Shown: piece by piece, positions 39,992-49,078 of the stretch
How positions within the stretch are numbered: position 1 is the stretch's first letter
Layout: each line of letters starts with the position of its first letter
Assembly (NCBI GenBank): GCA_036269075.1
Contig: DATASX010000082.1
Coordinates: 50,545 to 114,544, forward strand
DNA: 64,000 bases
Source: Sporichthyaceae bacterium
GTDB taxonomy: Bacteria > Actinomycetota > Actinomycetes > Sporichthyales > Sporichthyaceae
Direction: 5' to 3'
Translations under genes and position numbers: made by a program
Notes under the pieces: generated by a model
Databases searched by the model: none
Told to the model about the DNA's origin: nothing
Seen by the model: only the letters and a program-made list of their open reading frames with translations

Positions 39992-40684
39992 GTGGCTCGT
40001 CGCAGGCTCGGTCGCGCGTTCGCTGCCGCTGTGCCGGCGGGCGGGGCGCTGGTCGCACCGGTCGCGGGCGCGGCCGCGCACGTGACGCCCGCCGGGACGA
40101 CAGTCGGGATCCCCTCGGTGGCCAGTGACGGTTCGGACGCGCAGGCGCCCGGACAGGACGGGCAGAACGCCGCTCTGGTCGGCAACGGCGGGAACGGTGG
40201 GAACGGCGGCTTCGGCTACGCCGGAGCGAACCCGTCCGCGGCGGGCACGGCATCCGCGGGCGCGGACCAGACGGCTCCCGGCAGCATCAGCAGCCCCGGC
40301 GCGAATGGCGCGCCTGGGCACGCTGGGGGGCCCGGCGGCGCCGGTGCGCCCGCCGACTCGATTCACGGCGCGGGCAGCGGCGGGTCGGGCGGCGCGGGCG
40401 GCACCGGCGCCGCGGGGGGTCCGGGGGGCGTCGGCAGCAGCGGTCTCGCGGCCGGGTCGGGCGGCTCCGGCGGAGCGGGTGGGCCGGGTGGGCCCGGTTC
40501 CGTGGGCGGCCCGGGCTCGGTCGGTGGCCGCGGCGGACCGGCCGGACCGGGTGGGGACGGCGGCGGAGCCGGCCTGCTCGGCAACCAAGGTCCGTCGGGC
40601 GCCTCCGGTCAGAACGGCACGGGCGGATCCGCCGGCGGCTCCGGCTCACCCGGGGTCAACGGCCCGGCCGGGCCCGTGAGCTAA
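39992..40684 (+). CDS. Secreted Gly-rich (PGRS-like) protein
   Basis: The 230-residue product starts with a signal peptide (MARRRLGRAFAAAV to VAGAAAHV, about residues 1-30). The rest is Gly/Ala/Ser/Pro-rich, built of GGX and GPGG units that resemble the repeat domain of mycobacterial PE_PGRS proteins, but no PE domain is present. A segment GQNAALVGNGGNGG has a counterpart (GADAVLLGNGGAG) in the next gene. The GTG start has ACGGAGGAG before it. The two genes are 30 bases apart and likely one operon. The function is unknown; a surface or matrix role is possible. Confidence 0.75.
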   Translation: MARRRLGRAFAAAVPAGGALVAPVAGAAAHVTPAGTTVGIPSVASDGSDAQAPGQDGQNAALVGNGGNGGNGGFGYAGANPSAAGTASAGADQTAPGSISSPGANGAPGHAGGPGGAGAPADSIHGAGSGGSGGAGGTGAAGGPGGVGSSGLAAGSGGSGGAGGPGGPGSVGGPGSVGGRGGPAGPGGDGGGAGLLGNQGPSGASGQNGTGGSAGGSGSPGVNGPAGPVS

Positions 40685-40714
40685 CGAAGTCGATCGACGG
40701 GAAAAGGGGAAACC

Positions 40715-42898
40715 GTGACTCGCCAACCGCTCAAGCGCAAGCTACTCGTCGCCGTGCTCGCGACGGGCGTCCTTGGCGCCGCGGCTCAACTCGCCGGCGC
40801 CGCGCCCACAACGGGACACGGCGGCGCGGCAGCGCCGGCGTCCCGGATCGCACTCCTGGGACCGCTGATCGGCAACGGCGCCGCAGGCTCCGCGCCGGGA
40901 CAGAGCGGTGCTGATGCGGTACTGCTCGGAAACGGTGGAGCCGGAGCGCCGGGCGGACCGGGTCAACCCGGAGGGCAAGGCGGTAAGGGCGGACTCCTGT
41001 TGGGCGCCGGTGGCGTGGGCGGAGCGGGCGGCGCCGGCGCACCCGGCGCCCCAGGGGCGAATCCCGCACCGGGCGCCCCGGCGGCGGGCGGCACCACCGG
41101 AAGCACGGGTGCTGCCGGCGGGGCGGGCGCCGACGGCACGGTGGCCGGTCAACCCGGTGGTTCGGGTGGCGCAGGCGGGCAGGCCGGTACCGGCCAAGCT
41201 GCCGGGGTGGGGGGTCCCGGCGGTGCGGGCGCGCTCGGCTCAGCCGGCGGAACCGGCGGAACCGGCGGGCCGGGGCTCGGATCCGAACCGAGCGGGACCG
41301 GTGGTGCGGGCGGATCCGGAGGTAGCGGCGTCACAGGCGGAGCAGGCGGATCCGGCGCGCCGGGTGGAGCGGGCGGCGACGCCTCCGGTCTGCTGAGTCC
41401 AGGCGGGAACGGTGGGGCCGGCGGCCAGGGTGCCGCCGGCGGCGCCGGGGCGCCGGGTGCGACCGGGGGTGATGGCGGCTCCGGCGGCGCCGGCCGCAAT
41501 GTGGCCGGCCAGGGCCCGGTTACGCCCTCCGGGGCGGGCGGGCCAGGCGGCCCCGGCGGGTCCGGCGGCGCCGGTAGCGCAGGCGGTCAAGGCGCGCACG
41601 GTGGTAACGGCGGATCGGGCGGCCTTCTCGGCACCCGGGGAGCGAGCGGCAGCTCTGGAGCCCCCGGTTCCCCCGGCGCCGCCGGGGCCGCAGGTGCCCC
41701 AGGTGCAGCCGGTACGGCGCAGCTTCCCGCCGGCACGACTCTCACCGCCGGCGAGGATCACACGTGCGCGCTGGTCCCGTCGGGCCAAATCGAGTGTTGG
41801 GGCGACAACTCGGGCGGGGAACTCGGCAGTCCCATCGGTGCCGGACTCTCCGCCCCGCAACCGAACCCGCTCACTGTCGTCGACGCTTCCGGCAAGCCGT
41901 TGACAGCCGTCGCGATCAGCGCCCACGAGGTCCACACCTGCGCGATCTCGACCCAGGGTGCCATTTACTGCTGGGGCCAGAGCACCGTCGGAGACCTCGG
42001 CCCCAACGGCGGCGAGGACAGCACAGCGACCCCCGTTCTCCCCGTGGTGGTCACCGGCCTGCCCGCAGGCTCCACGCCAGTTGCTGTCGCTGCCGGCGGG
42101 GCCTTCACCTGCGCGCTGCTGTCCGCGGGCACGATCTACTGCTGGGGTTACAACGGATACGGCCAACTCGGCCCGCAGGGCGGTTCCGGCGGCGGCACCC
42201 CCGTGCAGCTCACCGGCTTACCTGCGGGAACGAAGGCGATCGCCGTGGCAGCCGGCGAGCTGCACGCGTGTGCCCTGCTCGACAACGGAACCGCGTACTG
42301 CTGGGGCGACAACCAATACGGCCAGCTCGGCCCCAACGGCGGTTCCGGCGGCGGCACCCCCGCGCAGGTCACCGGGCTGCCCGCCGGAACCAGGGTCGTG
42401 GGCCTGGCAGCCGGTACCAATCACACCTGCGCGACGCTCGACGACGGAAAGGCCTACTGCTGGGGCCTCAACGAGTTCGCGCAGCTCGGACCGAACGGTG
42501 GAGACGGCAGCAACACCCCCGTGGTGGTCGCCGGACTACTCGCCCCCGGCACCAAGGCCATTGGTATTGCGGCCGGCGAGCTTCACACCTGCGCCGTTCT
42601 CGACAACGGTGCCGCCTACTGCTGGGGAGGAGACACCGTCGGTCAGGTCGGCCCCGGTTTCCCCAGCGGCGGGCTCGACGACCCGGCTCCTACCCTGATC
42701 ACCGGGTTGCCCGCCGGAAGCAAGGTGGTGGCCCTGGCATCCGGCGGGTACCACAACTGTGCGCTGCTCGACAGCGGGCAGGTCTACTGCTGGGGTTTCG
42801 ATGCCGACGGACAACTGGGCCCTGCCGGCACCGCCGGCAGCGAAACCGGTTCCTCCACGCCACTCCAGGTCACCGGTTTCGTTGCGAAGGTCGACTGA
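40715..42898 (+). CDS. Secreted PGRS-like protein with a C-terminal seven-repeat RCC1 domain
   Basis: The 727-residue product has a signal peptide (residues 1-30), a Gly/Ala-rich PGRS-like region (about 50-340) and seven RCC1-type repeats (about 341-727). Each repeat carries HTCAL-like and YCWG-like motifs followed by GQLGP, for example ELHACALLDNGTAYCWGDNQ. Seven repeats suit a seven-bladed beta-propeller, and the two cysteines per repeat could form a disulfide outside the cell. The GTG start has AAGGGGAAA. A Gly-rich stalk joined to a binding propeller suggests a surface adhesion or recognition role; this is inference. Confidence 0.82.
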   Translation: MTRQPLKRKLLVAVLATGVLGAAAQLAGAAPTTGHGGAAAPASRIALLGPLIGNGAAGSAPGQSGADAVLLGNGGAGAPGGPGQPGGQGGKGGLLLGAGGVGGAGGAGAPGAPGANPAPGAPAAGGTTGSTGAAGGAGADGTVAGQPGGSGGAGGQAGTGQAAGVGGPGGAGALGSAGGTGGTGGPGLGSEPSGTGGAGGSGGSGVTGGAGGSGAPGGAGGDASGLLSPGGNGGAGGQGAAGGAGAPGATGGDGGSGGAGRNVAGQGPVTPSGAGGPGGPGGSGGAGSAGGQGAHGGNGGSGGLLGTRGASGSSGAPGSPGAAGAAGAPGAAGTAQLPAGTTLTAGEDHTCALVPSGQIECWGDNSGGELGSPIGAGLSAPQPNPLTVVDASGKPLTAVAISAHEVHTCAISTQGAIYCWGQSTVGDLGPNGGEDSTATPVLPVVVTGLPAGSTPVAVAAGGAFTCALLSAGTIYCWGYNGYGQLGPQGGSGGGTPVQLTGLPAGTKAIAVAAGELHACALLDNGTAYCWGDNQYGQLGPNGGSGGGTPAQVTGLPAGTRVVGLAAGTNHTCATLDDGKAYCWGLNEFAQLGPNGGDGSNTPVVVAGLLAPGTKAIGIAAGELHTCAVLDNGAAYCWGGDTVGQVGPGFPSGGLDDPAPTLITGLPAGSKVVALASGGYHNCALLDSGQVYCWGFDADGQLGPAGTAGSETGSSTPLQVTGFVAKVD

Positions 42899-42928
42899 AG
42901 CTTCCCCCGACCTGCCCCGGCTCGCGCG

Positions 42929-45622
42929 TCAGCGGCTGTCGCTGCCCGCCGCCGAATTCGCCGCGCGGCCGGCCTCCAGCCGGGCGACCGGCACCCGGAA
43001 CGGCGAGCAGGACACGTAGTCCAGGCCCACCTCGGCGAAGAAGTGGATCGAGTCCGGGTCGCCGCCGTGCTCGCCGCACACTCCGAGCTTCAGCCCCGGC
43101 TTGACCTTGCGGCCCTCGGTGCTGGCGATACGAACCAGGCGGCCGACGCCTTCGCGGTCCAAGGACTCGAACGGCGAGACCCCGAAGATGCCCTTCTCCA
43201 GGTACTGGGTGAAGAACGCGGCCTCGACGTCGTCGCGGGAGAAGCCCCATGTCGTCTGGGTCAGGTCGTTGGTGCCGTAGGAGAAGAAGTCGGCGGCCTC
43301 GGCGATCTGATCCGCGGTCAGCGCGGCCCGCGGCAGCTCGATCATCGTGCCGATCGGGATGTCCAGGGACTGTCCGGACGAGGAGACGACATCGGCGATC
43401 ACGCCGACCGCCTCATCACGCACCAGCTCCAGCTCCTGCACCGCGCCCACCAGCGGGATCATGACCTCCGGCAACGGGTTGCCACCGGCGGCCTTGCGCT
43501 CCGCGGCCGCTTCGGCGATCGCGCGGACCTGCATGGCGAACAGACCCGGGATGACTACGCCGAGTCGCACGCCCCGCAACCCGAGCATCGGGTTGGACTC
43601 GTGCAGCCGGTTGACCGCGGCCAGCAGTTCCTTGTCGTGGCCCGGATCCTCGCCCTTGGCCTCGGCCACGGCCACCTTCACCGCGAGCTCGGTCAGGTTC
43701 GGCAGGAACTCGTGCAGCGGCGGGTCGATCAGCCGGACGGTGACCGGCAGGCCGTCCATCGCCTCGAAGATCTCCAGGAAGTCCTGCTTCTGCAGGGGTT
43801 CCAGGGCCTCCAGGGCCGACTCGCGCTCGTCATCGTTGGTGGCCAGGATCAGCTTCTCGACGTGGGCAGCCCGGTCGCCGAGGAACATGTGCTCGGTGCG
43901 GCACAGGCCGATACCCTCTGCGCCCATGCGCCGGGCCCGGGCCGAGTCCTCCGGGGTGTCGGCATTGGTGCGGATCTTCAACTTGCGGGCGGCGTCGGCG
44001 TGGCCGATCAGCCGGTGCACGGCCTTGACCAGGTCGTCGGCGTCCGCGGAGTCCGGCTTCAGGCGGCCCTCGAAGTACTCGACCACGGGCGAGGGCATGA
44101 CGGGGACCTCGCCGAGATACACCGCGCCTGAGGAGCCGTCGATCGAGAGCACGTCGCCCTCGCGGATCACCTGACCACCGACGGTGATGGTCTTCGCGCG
44201 GGTGTCGACGTCGAGTTCCTCGGCGCCGCAGACGCAGGTCTTGCCCATGCCGCGGGCGACCACAGCCGCGTGGGAGGTCTTGCCACCGCGGGAGGTCAGA
44301 ATGCCGCGAGCGGCGATCATGCCCTCGAGGTCGTCGGGGTTGGTCTCCCGACGAACCAGGATCACGGCCTCGCCACGCTCGGCCCAGGCCACGGCGTCGC
44401 GCGAGGAGAAGACCGCCTTGCCCACGGCTGCGCCGGGCGAGGCGTTCATGCCCTTGGTGAGCCGCTTGGGCTTACCGCTCTCGTCGAAGCGCGGGAACAT
44501 CAGCTGCGTCAGCTGAGCCCCCGTCACCCGCTGCAGGGCCTCGTCGAGGTCGATCAGGCCCTGGTCGACCAGCTGGGTGGCGATTCGGAACGCGGCGCCG
44601 GCGGTGCGCTTGCCGACGCGGGTCTGCAGCATCCAGAGCTTGCCCCGCTCGATGGTGAACTCGATGTCGCACAGGTCGCGGTAGTGATTCTCCAGCTTGG
44701 CCATGATGGCCATCAGCTCGTCGAACGACCTCTTGTCGAGCTTCTCCAGGTCCTGCAGCGGCAGCGTGTTCCGGATGCCGGCCACGACGTCCTCGCCCTG
44801 GGCGTTGGCCAGGTAGTCGCCGTAAAGTCCCTGCGCGCCGGAGCCCGGGTCGCGGGTGAACGCAACACCGGTGCCGGAGTCCATGCCGAGGTTGCCGAAC
44901 ACCATCGTGCAGACGTTGACCGCGGTGCCGAGGTCGGCCGGGATGCGCTCCTGGCGGCGGTAGAGGATCGCGCGCGGCGCGTTCCAGGAGTCGAAGACCG
45001 CCTTGACCGCCAGGTCCATCTGCTCCCGCGGGTCCTGCGGGAACTCGCGGCCGGCGTGGTGCCGGATGATCCCCTTGAAGCCGTCCACCAGCACGCGCAG
45101 GTCCTCGGCGTCGAGGTCCAGGTCCGCGGTGGTGTTCTTGGCCCGCTTGGCGGCGTCGATGGCGTCCTCGAAGTGCTCGCCCTCGATGCCCAGCACGGTT
45201 TTGCCGAACATCTGCAGCAGGCGGCGGTAGGAGTCCCAGGCGAAGCGGTCGTTGCCGGACTGCTTGGCCAGGCCCGCCACCGACTCGTCGTTCAGGCCGA
45301 TGTTCAGGACGGTCTCCATCATCCCGGGCATCGAGAACTTGGCACCGGAACGCACGGAGACGAGCAGCGGGTCATCGGCCGCACCGAGCGCCTTGCCCAT
45401 CTTCGCCTCGAGCGCGCGCAGATACTCGGTGACCTGCTCCGACAGCTGGTCGGGCGCGGAGCCGGTGACGAGGTAGGCCTTGCAGGCCTCGGTCGTGATG
45501 ACGAATCCCGGTGGTACCGGCAGGCCGAGGTTGGTCATCTCGGCGAGGTTCGCGCCCTTGCCGCCGAGCAGGTCCTTCAGGTCGCGGTTGCCCTCGGTGA
45601 AGTCGTACACGAACTTCGGCAC
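42929..45622 (-). CDS. ppdK: Pyruvate, phosphate dikinase
   Basis: The 897-residue enzyme interconverts pyruvate and phosphoenolpyruvate with ATP and phosphate. The N-terminal ATP-grasp part starts MPKFVYDFTEGNRDLKDLLG with GKGANLAEM. The phosphohistidine domain has GGKTSHAAVVARGMGK (about residue 456). The C-terminal PEP/pyruvate domain has the catalytic cysteine in KLGVCGEHGGDP. The start is GTG. A candidate metal-sensor operator lies 20 bases upstream. Its partner aceE in the same window uses pyruvate as well. Confidence 0.96.
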   Translation of the reverse strand: MPKFVYDFTEGNRDLKDLLGGKGANLAEMTNLGLPVPPGFVITTEACKAYLVTGSAPDQLSEQVTEYLRALEAKMGKALGAADDPLLVSVRSGAKFSMPGMMETVLNIGLNDESVAGLAKQSGNDRFAWDSYRRLLQMFGKTVLGIEGEHFEDAIDAAKRAKNTTADLDLDAEDLRVLVDGFKGIIRHHAGREFPQDPREQMDLAVKAVFDSWNAPRAILYRRQERIPADLGTAVNVCTMVFGNLGMDSGTGVAFTRDPGSGAQGLYGDYLANAQGEDVVAGIRNTLPLQDLEKLDKRSFDELMAIMAKLENHYRDLCDIEFTIERGKLWMLQTRVGKRTAGAAFRIATQLVDQGLIDLDEALQRVTGAQLTQLMFPRFDESGKPKRLTKGMNASPGAAVGKAVFSSRDAVAWAERGEAVILVRRETNPDDLEGMIAARGILTSRGGKTSHAAVVARGMGKTCVCGAEELDVDTRAKTITVGGQVIREGDVLSIDGSSGAVYLGEVPVMPSPVVEYFEGRLKPDSADADDLVKAVHRLIGHADAARKLKIRTNADTPEDSARARRMGAEGIGLCRTEHMFLGDRAAHVEKLILATNDDERESALEALEPLQKQDFLEIFEAMDGLPVTVRLIDPPLHEFLPNLTELAVKVAVAEAKGEDPGHDKELLAAVNRLHESNPMLGLRGVRLGVVIPGLFAMQVRAIAEAAAERKAAGGNPLPEVMIPLVGAVQELELVRDEAVGVIADVVSSSGQSLDIPIGTMIELPRAALTADQIAEAADFFSYGTNDLTQTTWGFSRDDVEAAFFTQYLEKGIFGVSPFESLDREGVGRLVRIASTEGRKVKPGLKLGVCGEHGGDPDSIHFFAEVGLDYVSCSPFRVPVARLEAGRAANSAAGSDSR

Positions 45623-45641
45623 TGGCTTTCCTGCCTCCCCG

Positions 45642-45659
45642 GATACCCCACCGGGTATC
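45642..45659. promoter_or_regulatory. Inverted repeat resembling a CsoR/RcnR-family operator before ppdK
   Basis: GATACCC-CACC-GGGTATC is a perfect inverted repeat 20 bases upstream of the ppdK start. Its core TACCC-N4-GGGTA is the form known for CsoR-type copper or sulfur sensors in actinomycetes. No csoR gene is in the window, so the assignment is only by resemblance. It could alternatively be a small 5'-UTR hairpin. Confidence 0.4.
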
Positions 45660-45763
45660 GCGACCTGATTGACCCGCCAACCCTACCCAGCCCAGGTTCG
45701 GGGTCACCCGTTCGGCCTGACGGTCGTTGTAGCGGGCCGGGCGGGGCCTACTGACGCCCGGAC

Positions 45764-47347
45764 TCAGCGCTTGGGCGGGGAGAAGCGCTCCAGGACCGAC
45801 TTCTCGTAGCCGCGGTCGAGGCCGTCGTGCATCAACGTCGGGGCGCCCAGCATCGCGACCAACCGGTCGCGCAACGGGCCGCAGACCGAGACGTGCGTGC
45901 GGTAGCCCCAGCCGTTGATGAACCACACCGAGGCGTCGAACTGGGTCTTGAGGTAGGAGACGATCGAACGCGCGGTGTTCTGCGGGTTGAAGTCGGACAA
46001 TCGCGACATGTAGTCGGTCCAGTCGACGACCGCGGGATTCTTCTCCGCGGGCAGCTCGACGCGGTTGACCCCGACGACGTCCAGACGGGCCTCGATCGAC
46101 GGCGCCAACTGGTCCGGGCAGTAGACGATCAGGTCGCCGTAGCCGGCGTGCTTGTTGAGGACGTCGGCCACCTGGTCGGCCTGGGTGTGCGGGGTGGTCG
46201 CCGCGGTCAAGCCGCCGGAAAGCCCGATCGCCACCAGGACGGCCAGCGCGGCGTGGCCGGCCTGCCGCGGCAGCCGGGTCACCCCGATCGCGAGCAGCAG
46301 GATGAACACCGGCACAACGACCGCGGTGTAGCGGATGGCGACCGCGCTGCCGGAGACAACCGCCGAGGTCAGCCCGGTCAGCAGCGTCGCGACGAGCAAG
46401 GCCGCGAGCAGGCCGCTGCGCAGCGCCGGTCGCCCGGAGAACAGCAGCGCCCCCGAGGACGTCCGACGGCCGAACACGGCCACGAACAGCAGCGGCGAGA
46501 CCAGCAGCCCCGCGCACATCCCAGCCGGCCCCGTGCCGCCGAACCAGTCGATCGGCAGCTCAGCCAGCGTGCCGAGGTCGGGGGTGTCGGCCCAGGGCGC
46601 CGCGGTGTGCCGCGACTGCCAGAGCATCGAGGGCACCCACGGCAGGTAGGCCAGCGCGCCACAGGCACCAGCCGTCAGGGCGCGGGTCACGAAGCGCCGT
46701 TCCATCGGGCGGCGCCAGGCCACCACGAGCAGGAACGCGGCCGCGTTGACCACCAGGAACAGGGTCCAGTAGTGGGTGTAGAGCAGGGCCGCGGTCAGCG
46801 CGCCGACCGCCAGCAGGCTCGCGGTGTCGTCCAGTCGCCGCAGCCGCTCGAGGGCGAGCACCCCGAGCAGGACCTCGAGGAACACCAGCGAGTACATCCG
46901 GGCCTCGCCGGAGTACCGGATCGCCCACGGGCTGGAGGACAGCAGCAGCAGGACCACCGCGGCCAGTTCCCGGGAACCGCCCAGCCGCCGGGTGACCCGC
47001 CAGGACAGCGGCAAGGCCGCGATCGAGGCGAGCATCGACATCGAGCGGATGGCCCAGACGCCGTGGCCGAACACCTGCATCCAGAAGTGCAGCAGCACGT
47101 AATACAGCGGCGGGGCGCCGTCGGTGCGCAGCGCGTCGGGGAGGTCGGACAGCGGCATCCGGGCGAACGCGACGGTCTGTGACTCGTCGAGCCAGAGAGC
47201 CGAGAACGACCACAGCCGCAACCCGACACCGAGCGCCACGACCACACCGACCAGCACGGCGGGTCGCCGAAGGACCCGCTCGCGGCGGCTCTCTGACGCT
47301 ACGTCAGGCAGGCCCGCGGCGCGGACCGGCGTGGTCAACAGGCTCAC
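45764..47347 (-). CDS. Membrane glycosyltransferase, GT39-like
   Basis: The 527-residue protein has about 10-11 membrane helices and the layout of polyprenyl-phosphate-sugar-dependent transferases: an early loop with acidic pair LWLDESQTVAFARMPL (about residues 51-66), GAPPLYYVLLHFWMQVFG, then IRYSGEARMYSL and a C-terminal soluble part of about 130 residues. Such enzymes move sugars to proteins, lipids or wall polymers outside the membrane. The donor and acceptor are unknown. It starts 6 bases after the stop of a UDP-galactopyranose-mutase-like gene, suggesting a joint role in surface glycan synthesis. Confidence 0.8.
   Translation of the reverse strand: MSLLTTPVRAAGLPDVASESRRERVLRRPAVLVGVVVALGVGLRLWSFSALWLDESQTVAFARMPLSDLPDALRTDGAPPLYYVLLHFWMQVFGHGVWAIRSMSMLASIAALPLSWRVTRRLGGSRELAAVVLLLLSSSPWAIRYSGEARMYSLVFLEVLLGVLALERLRRLDDTASLLAVGALTAALLYTHYWTLFLVVNAAAFLLVVAWRRPMERRFVTRALTAGACGALAYLPWVPSMLWQSRHTAAPWADTPDLGTLAELPIDWFGGTGPAGMCAGLLVSPLLFVAVFGRRTSSGALLFSGRPALRSGLLAALLVATLLTGLTSAVVSGSAVAIRYTAVVVPVFILLLAIGVTRLPRQAGHAALAVLVAIGLSGGLTAATTPHTQADQVADVLNKHAGYGDLIVYCPDQLAPSIEARLDVVGVNRVELPAEKNPAVVDWTDYMSRLSDFNPQNTARSIVSYLKTQFDASVWFINGWGYRTHVSVCGPLRDRLVAMLGAPTLMHDGLDRGYEKSVLERFSPPKR
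47293..47307. repeat. Dispersed palindrome CTGAC-N5-GTCAG, copy inside the GT39-like gene
   Basis: A perfect copy with spacer GCTAC, in the first 20 codons of the gene. It encodes PDVASE in the cytoplasmic tail before the first membrane helix. Confidence 0.7.
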
Positions 47348-47353
47348 GATCGG

Positions 47354-48946
47354 CTACCGGCTCGCAGAGACTCGATCAGCTCGGGGGTTGTTCACCTCGG
47401 CCGCCCGGGCACGCTTCCAGGCATCGGTCACGCGGGCGGGCAGAACCGGCGCGGACCGCCCGGTGCCCCCGGTGCCCGTGCCTCCGCCGGACCCGTCGGA
47501 CCGCTTCTCCTCGTGGTACTCCTCCTCGACGTTCACCGACCACAGGTCGCGCGGCCAGGGTTCATTCTCGGGGGCACAGATGTTGTCGACCGCGTACATG
47601 GCGGTGACCATCGAGTGGTCCTGGTTGTTGTAGCGGTGCATGCCGTTGCGGCCGGTGGCCTGCACGTTCAGCGTCTGTGCGGCCAGCCAGTCGCGGATCA
47701 CGTCGACGCGGCGGTCGTAGCCCTCGTCGTAGATCGGGTACGCCTTCGGGACCCGGACCACGTAGCCGGCCTCGACGGCGGCGCCCTTGATCAGCCCGAG
47801 CTGGGCCAGTTCGCGCTTGGCCAGCGCGATCAGCTCCTCGTCGGAGGCGGTCCAGGTGCCGTCGCCCTCGTTGACGAAGTACTCCAGGCCGAGGCAGGTG
47901 CGGCCGTCCTTGACCAGGTACGGCGACCAGGAGCCGTAGTTCTGGATCCGGCCCACCTTCACGCCCGGGGTGTGGATGTAGATCCAGTTGTCCGGGAAGC
48001 CGGCCGACTCCGGGACGACCAGGGCGACGGTGACGAAGTCGCGGTAACCCAGCCCGTTGGCGGCGTCGGCCACGTCCTTCGGGGCCTTGGGGTCCATCGA
48101 CAGGACCAGCTGCGAGAGCGGCATCGAGGAGATCACGTGGCTGCACTCGAGGAGCTGCTCGCGGCCCTCGCGCAGGACCGTCACGGCCCGCACCCGGTCG
48201 CCCTCGCGGTGCAGGGCGACCACCGGGGTCTCCATCAACACCTGGCCGCCGGCCTCCACGACGAGGTCGCGGCACTTCTCCCACATCATCCCGGGCCCGT
48301 ACTTCGGGTACTGGAAACGGTCGATGAGCGTGGTGATCTCGGTCTGGCCCTTCGGCTGCAGGATCGCGTTCTTGATCGCGCCGAACAGGGACAGGTTCTT
48401 GATGCGTTGGGCCGCCCAGTCCGCCTGGATCTCGGTGCCCGGGATGCCCCAGAGCTTCTCGGTGTAGGTCTTGAAGAAGATTCGGTAGAGCCGCCAGCCG
48501 AACCGCGCCGCGACCCAGCCCTCGAAGTTCGACTGGTCCTTCGGCGGGTGCACGCGGACCCACACGTAGGACAGCACGCAGCGGATGGCCTCGAGGATGC
48601 CGAGGCCCTTCAGCGCGTTGCCCGCCTTCAGCGGGTAGTCGAAGAGCTTGCCCCCGTACAGGATCCGGCTCATCCGGGGACGTTGGAGGAAGTCCTCGTC
48701 CGGCAGCACCTCGTGCCAGAACTGCTCGACCTCAGGGACCTTGGTGAAGAACCGGTGGCCGCCGATGTCGAAGCGCCATCCGTCCCGCATCTCGGTCCGG
48801 CTGATGCCACCGACCTGGTCCGTCGCCTCCAGGACGACGACCTGACGGCCGCGTCGTACCAGCTCCAGGGCCGCGGTGAGACCCGCGGGCCCGGCGCCGA
48901 CTACAACGACCGGATCCGTCTCGGCGGTCGGCTCCGCAACTGCCAT
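47354..48946 (-). CDS. FAD-dependent oxidoreductase resembling UDP-galactopyranose mutase / protoporphyrinogen oxidase group
   Basis: The 530-residue flavoprotein begins with the dinucleotide-binding motif VVVVGAGPAGLTAALELV and VVLEATDQVGGISRT, followed by FDIGGHRFFTKVPEVEQFW, typical of actinobacterial mutase-like amine-oxidase-fold proteins. TYTEKLWGIPG and a late GRNGMHRYNNQDHSMVTAM fit this group. The catalytic type cannot be decided by reading. The ATG at 48944-48946 has GAGGAATC upstream. It forms a pair with the GT39-like gene. Confidence 0.82.
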   Translation of the reverse strand: MAVAEPTAETDPVVVVGAGPAGLTAALELVRRGRQVVVLEATDQVGGISRTEMRDGWRFDIGGHRFFTKVPEVEQFWHEVLPDEDFLQRPRMSRILYGGKLFDYPLKAGNALKGLGILEAIRCVLSYVWVRVHPPKDQSNFEGWVAARFGWRLYRIFFKTYTEKLWGIPGTEIQADWAAQRIKNLSLFGAIKNAILQPKGQTEITTLIDRFQYPKYGPGMMWEKCRDLVVEAGGQVLMETPVVALHREGDRVRAVTVLREGREQLLECSHVISSMPLSQLVLSMDPKAPKDVADAANGLGYRDFVTVALVVPESAGFPDNWIYIHTPGVKVGRIQNYGSWSPYLVKDGRTCLGLEYFVNEGDGTWTASDEELIALAKRELAQLGLIKGAAVEAGYVVRVPKAYPIYDEGYDRRVDVIRDWLAAQTLNVQATGRNGMHRYNNQDHSMVTAMYAVDNICAPENEPWPRDLWSVNVEEEYHEEKRSDGSGGGTGTGGTGRSAPVLPARVTDAWKRARAAEVNNPRADRVSASR

Positions 48947-49078
48947 CGATGTGATTCCTCTCGGTCGCACGGACGCGATCCCCGGGGGGATTCTTTCGGG
49001 TTTCTGCCCACAACTGAGCCGTCAGGAGCTGAGGAGCGCGACACGTGCCCAAATTGGAATGAAAGGGGTGGTCCCGAA

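Noticed and set aside
40100..41720. Dense GGC/GGN repeats that could be mistaken for CRISPR or satellite DNA
   Set aside because: The repeats are irregular codon-level Gly-rich coding sequence in one frame, without constant repeat units and unique spacers.
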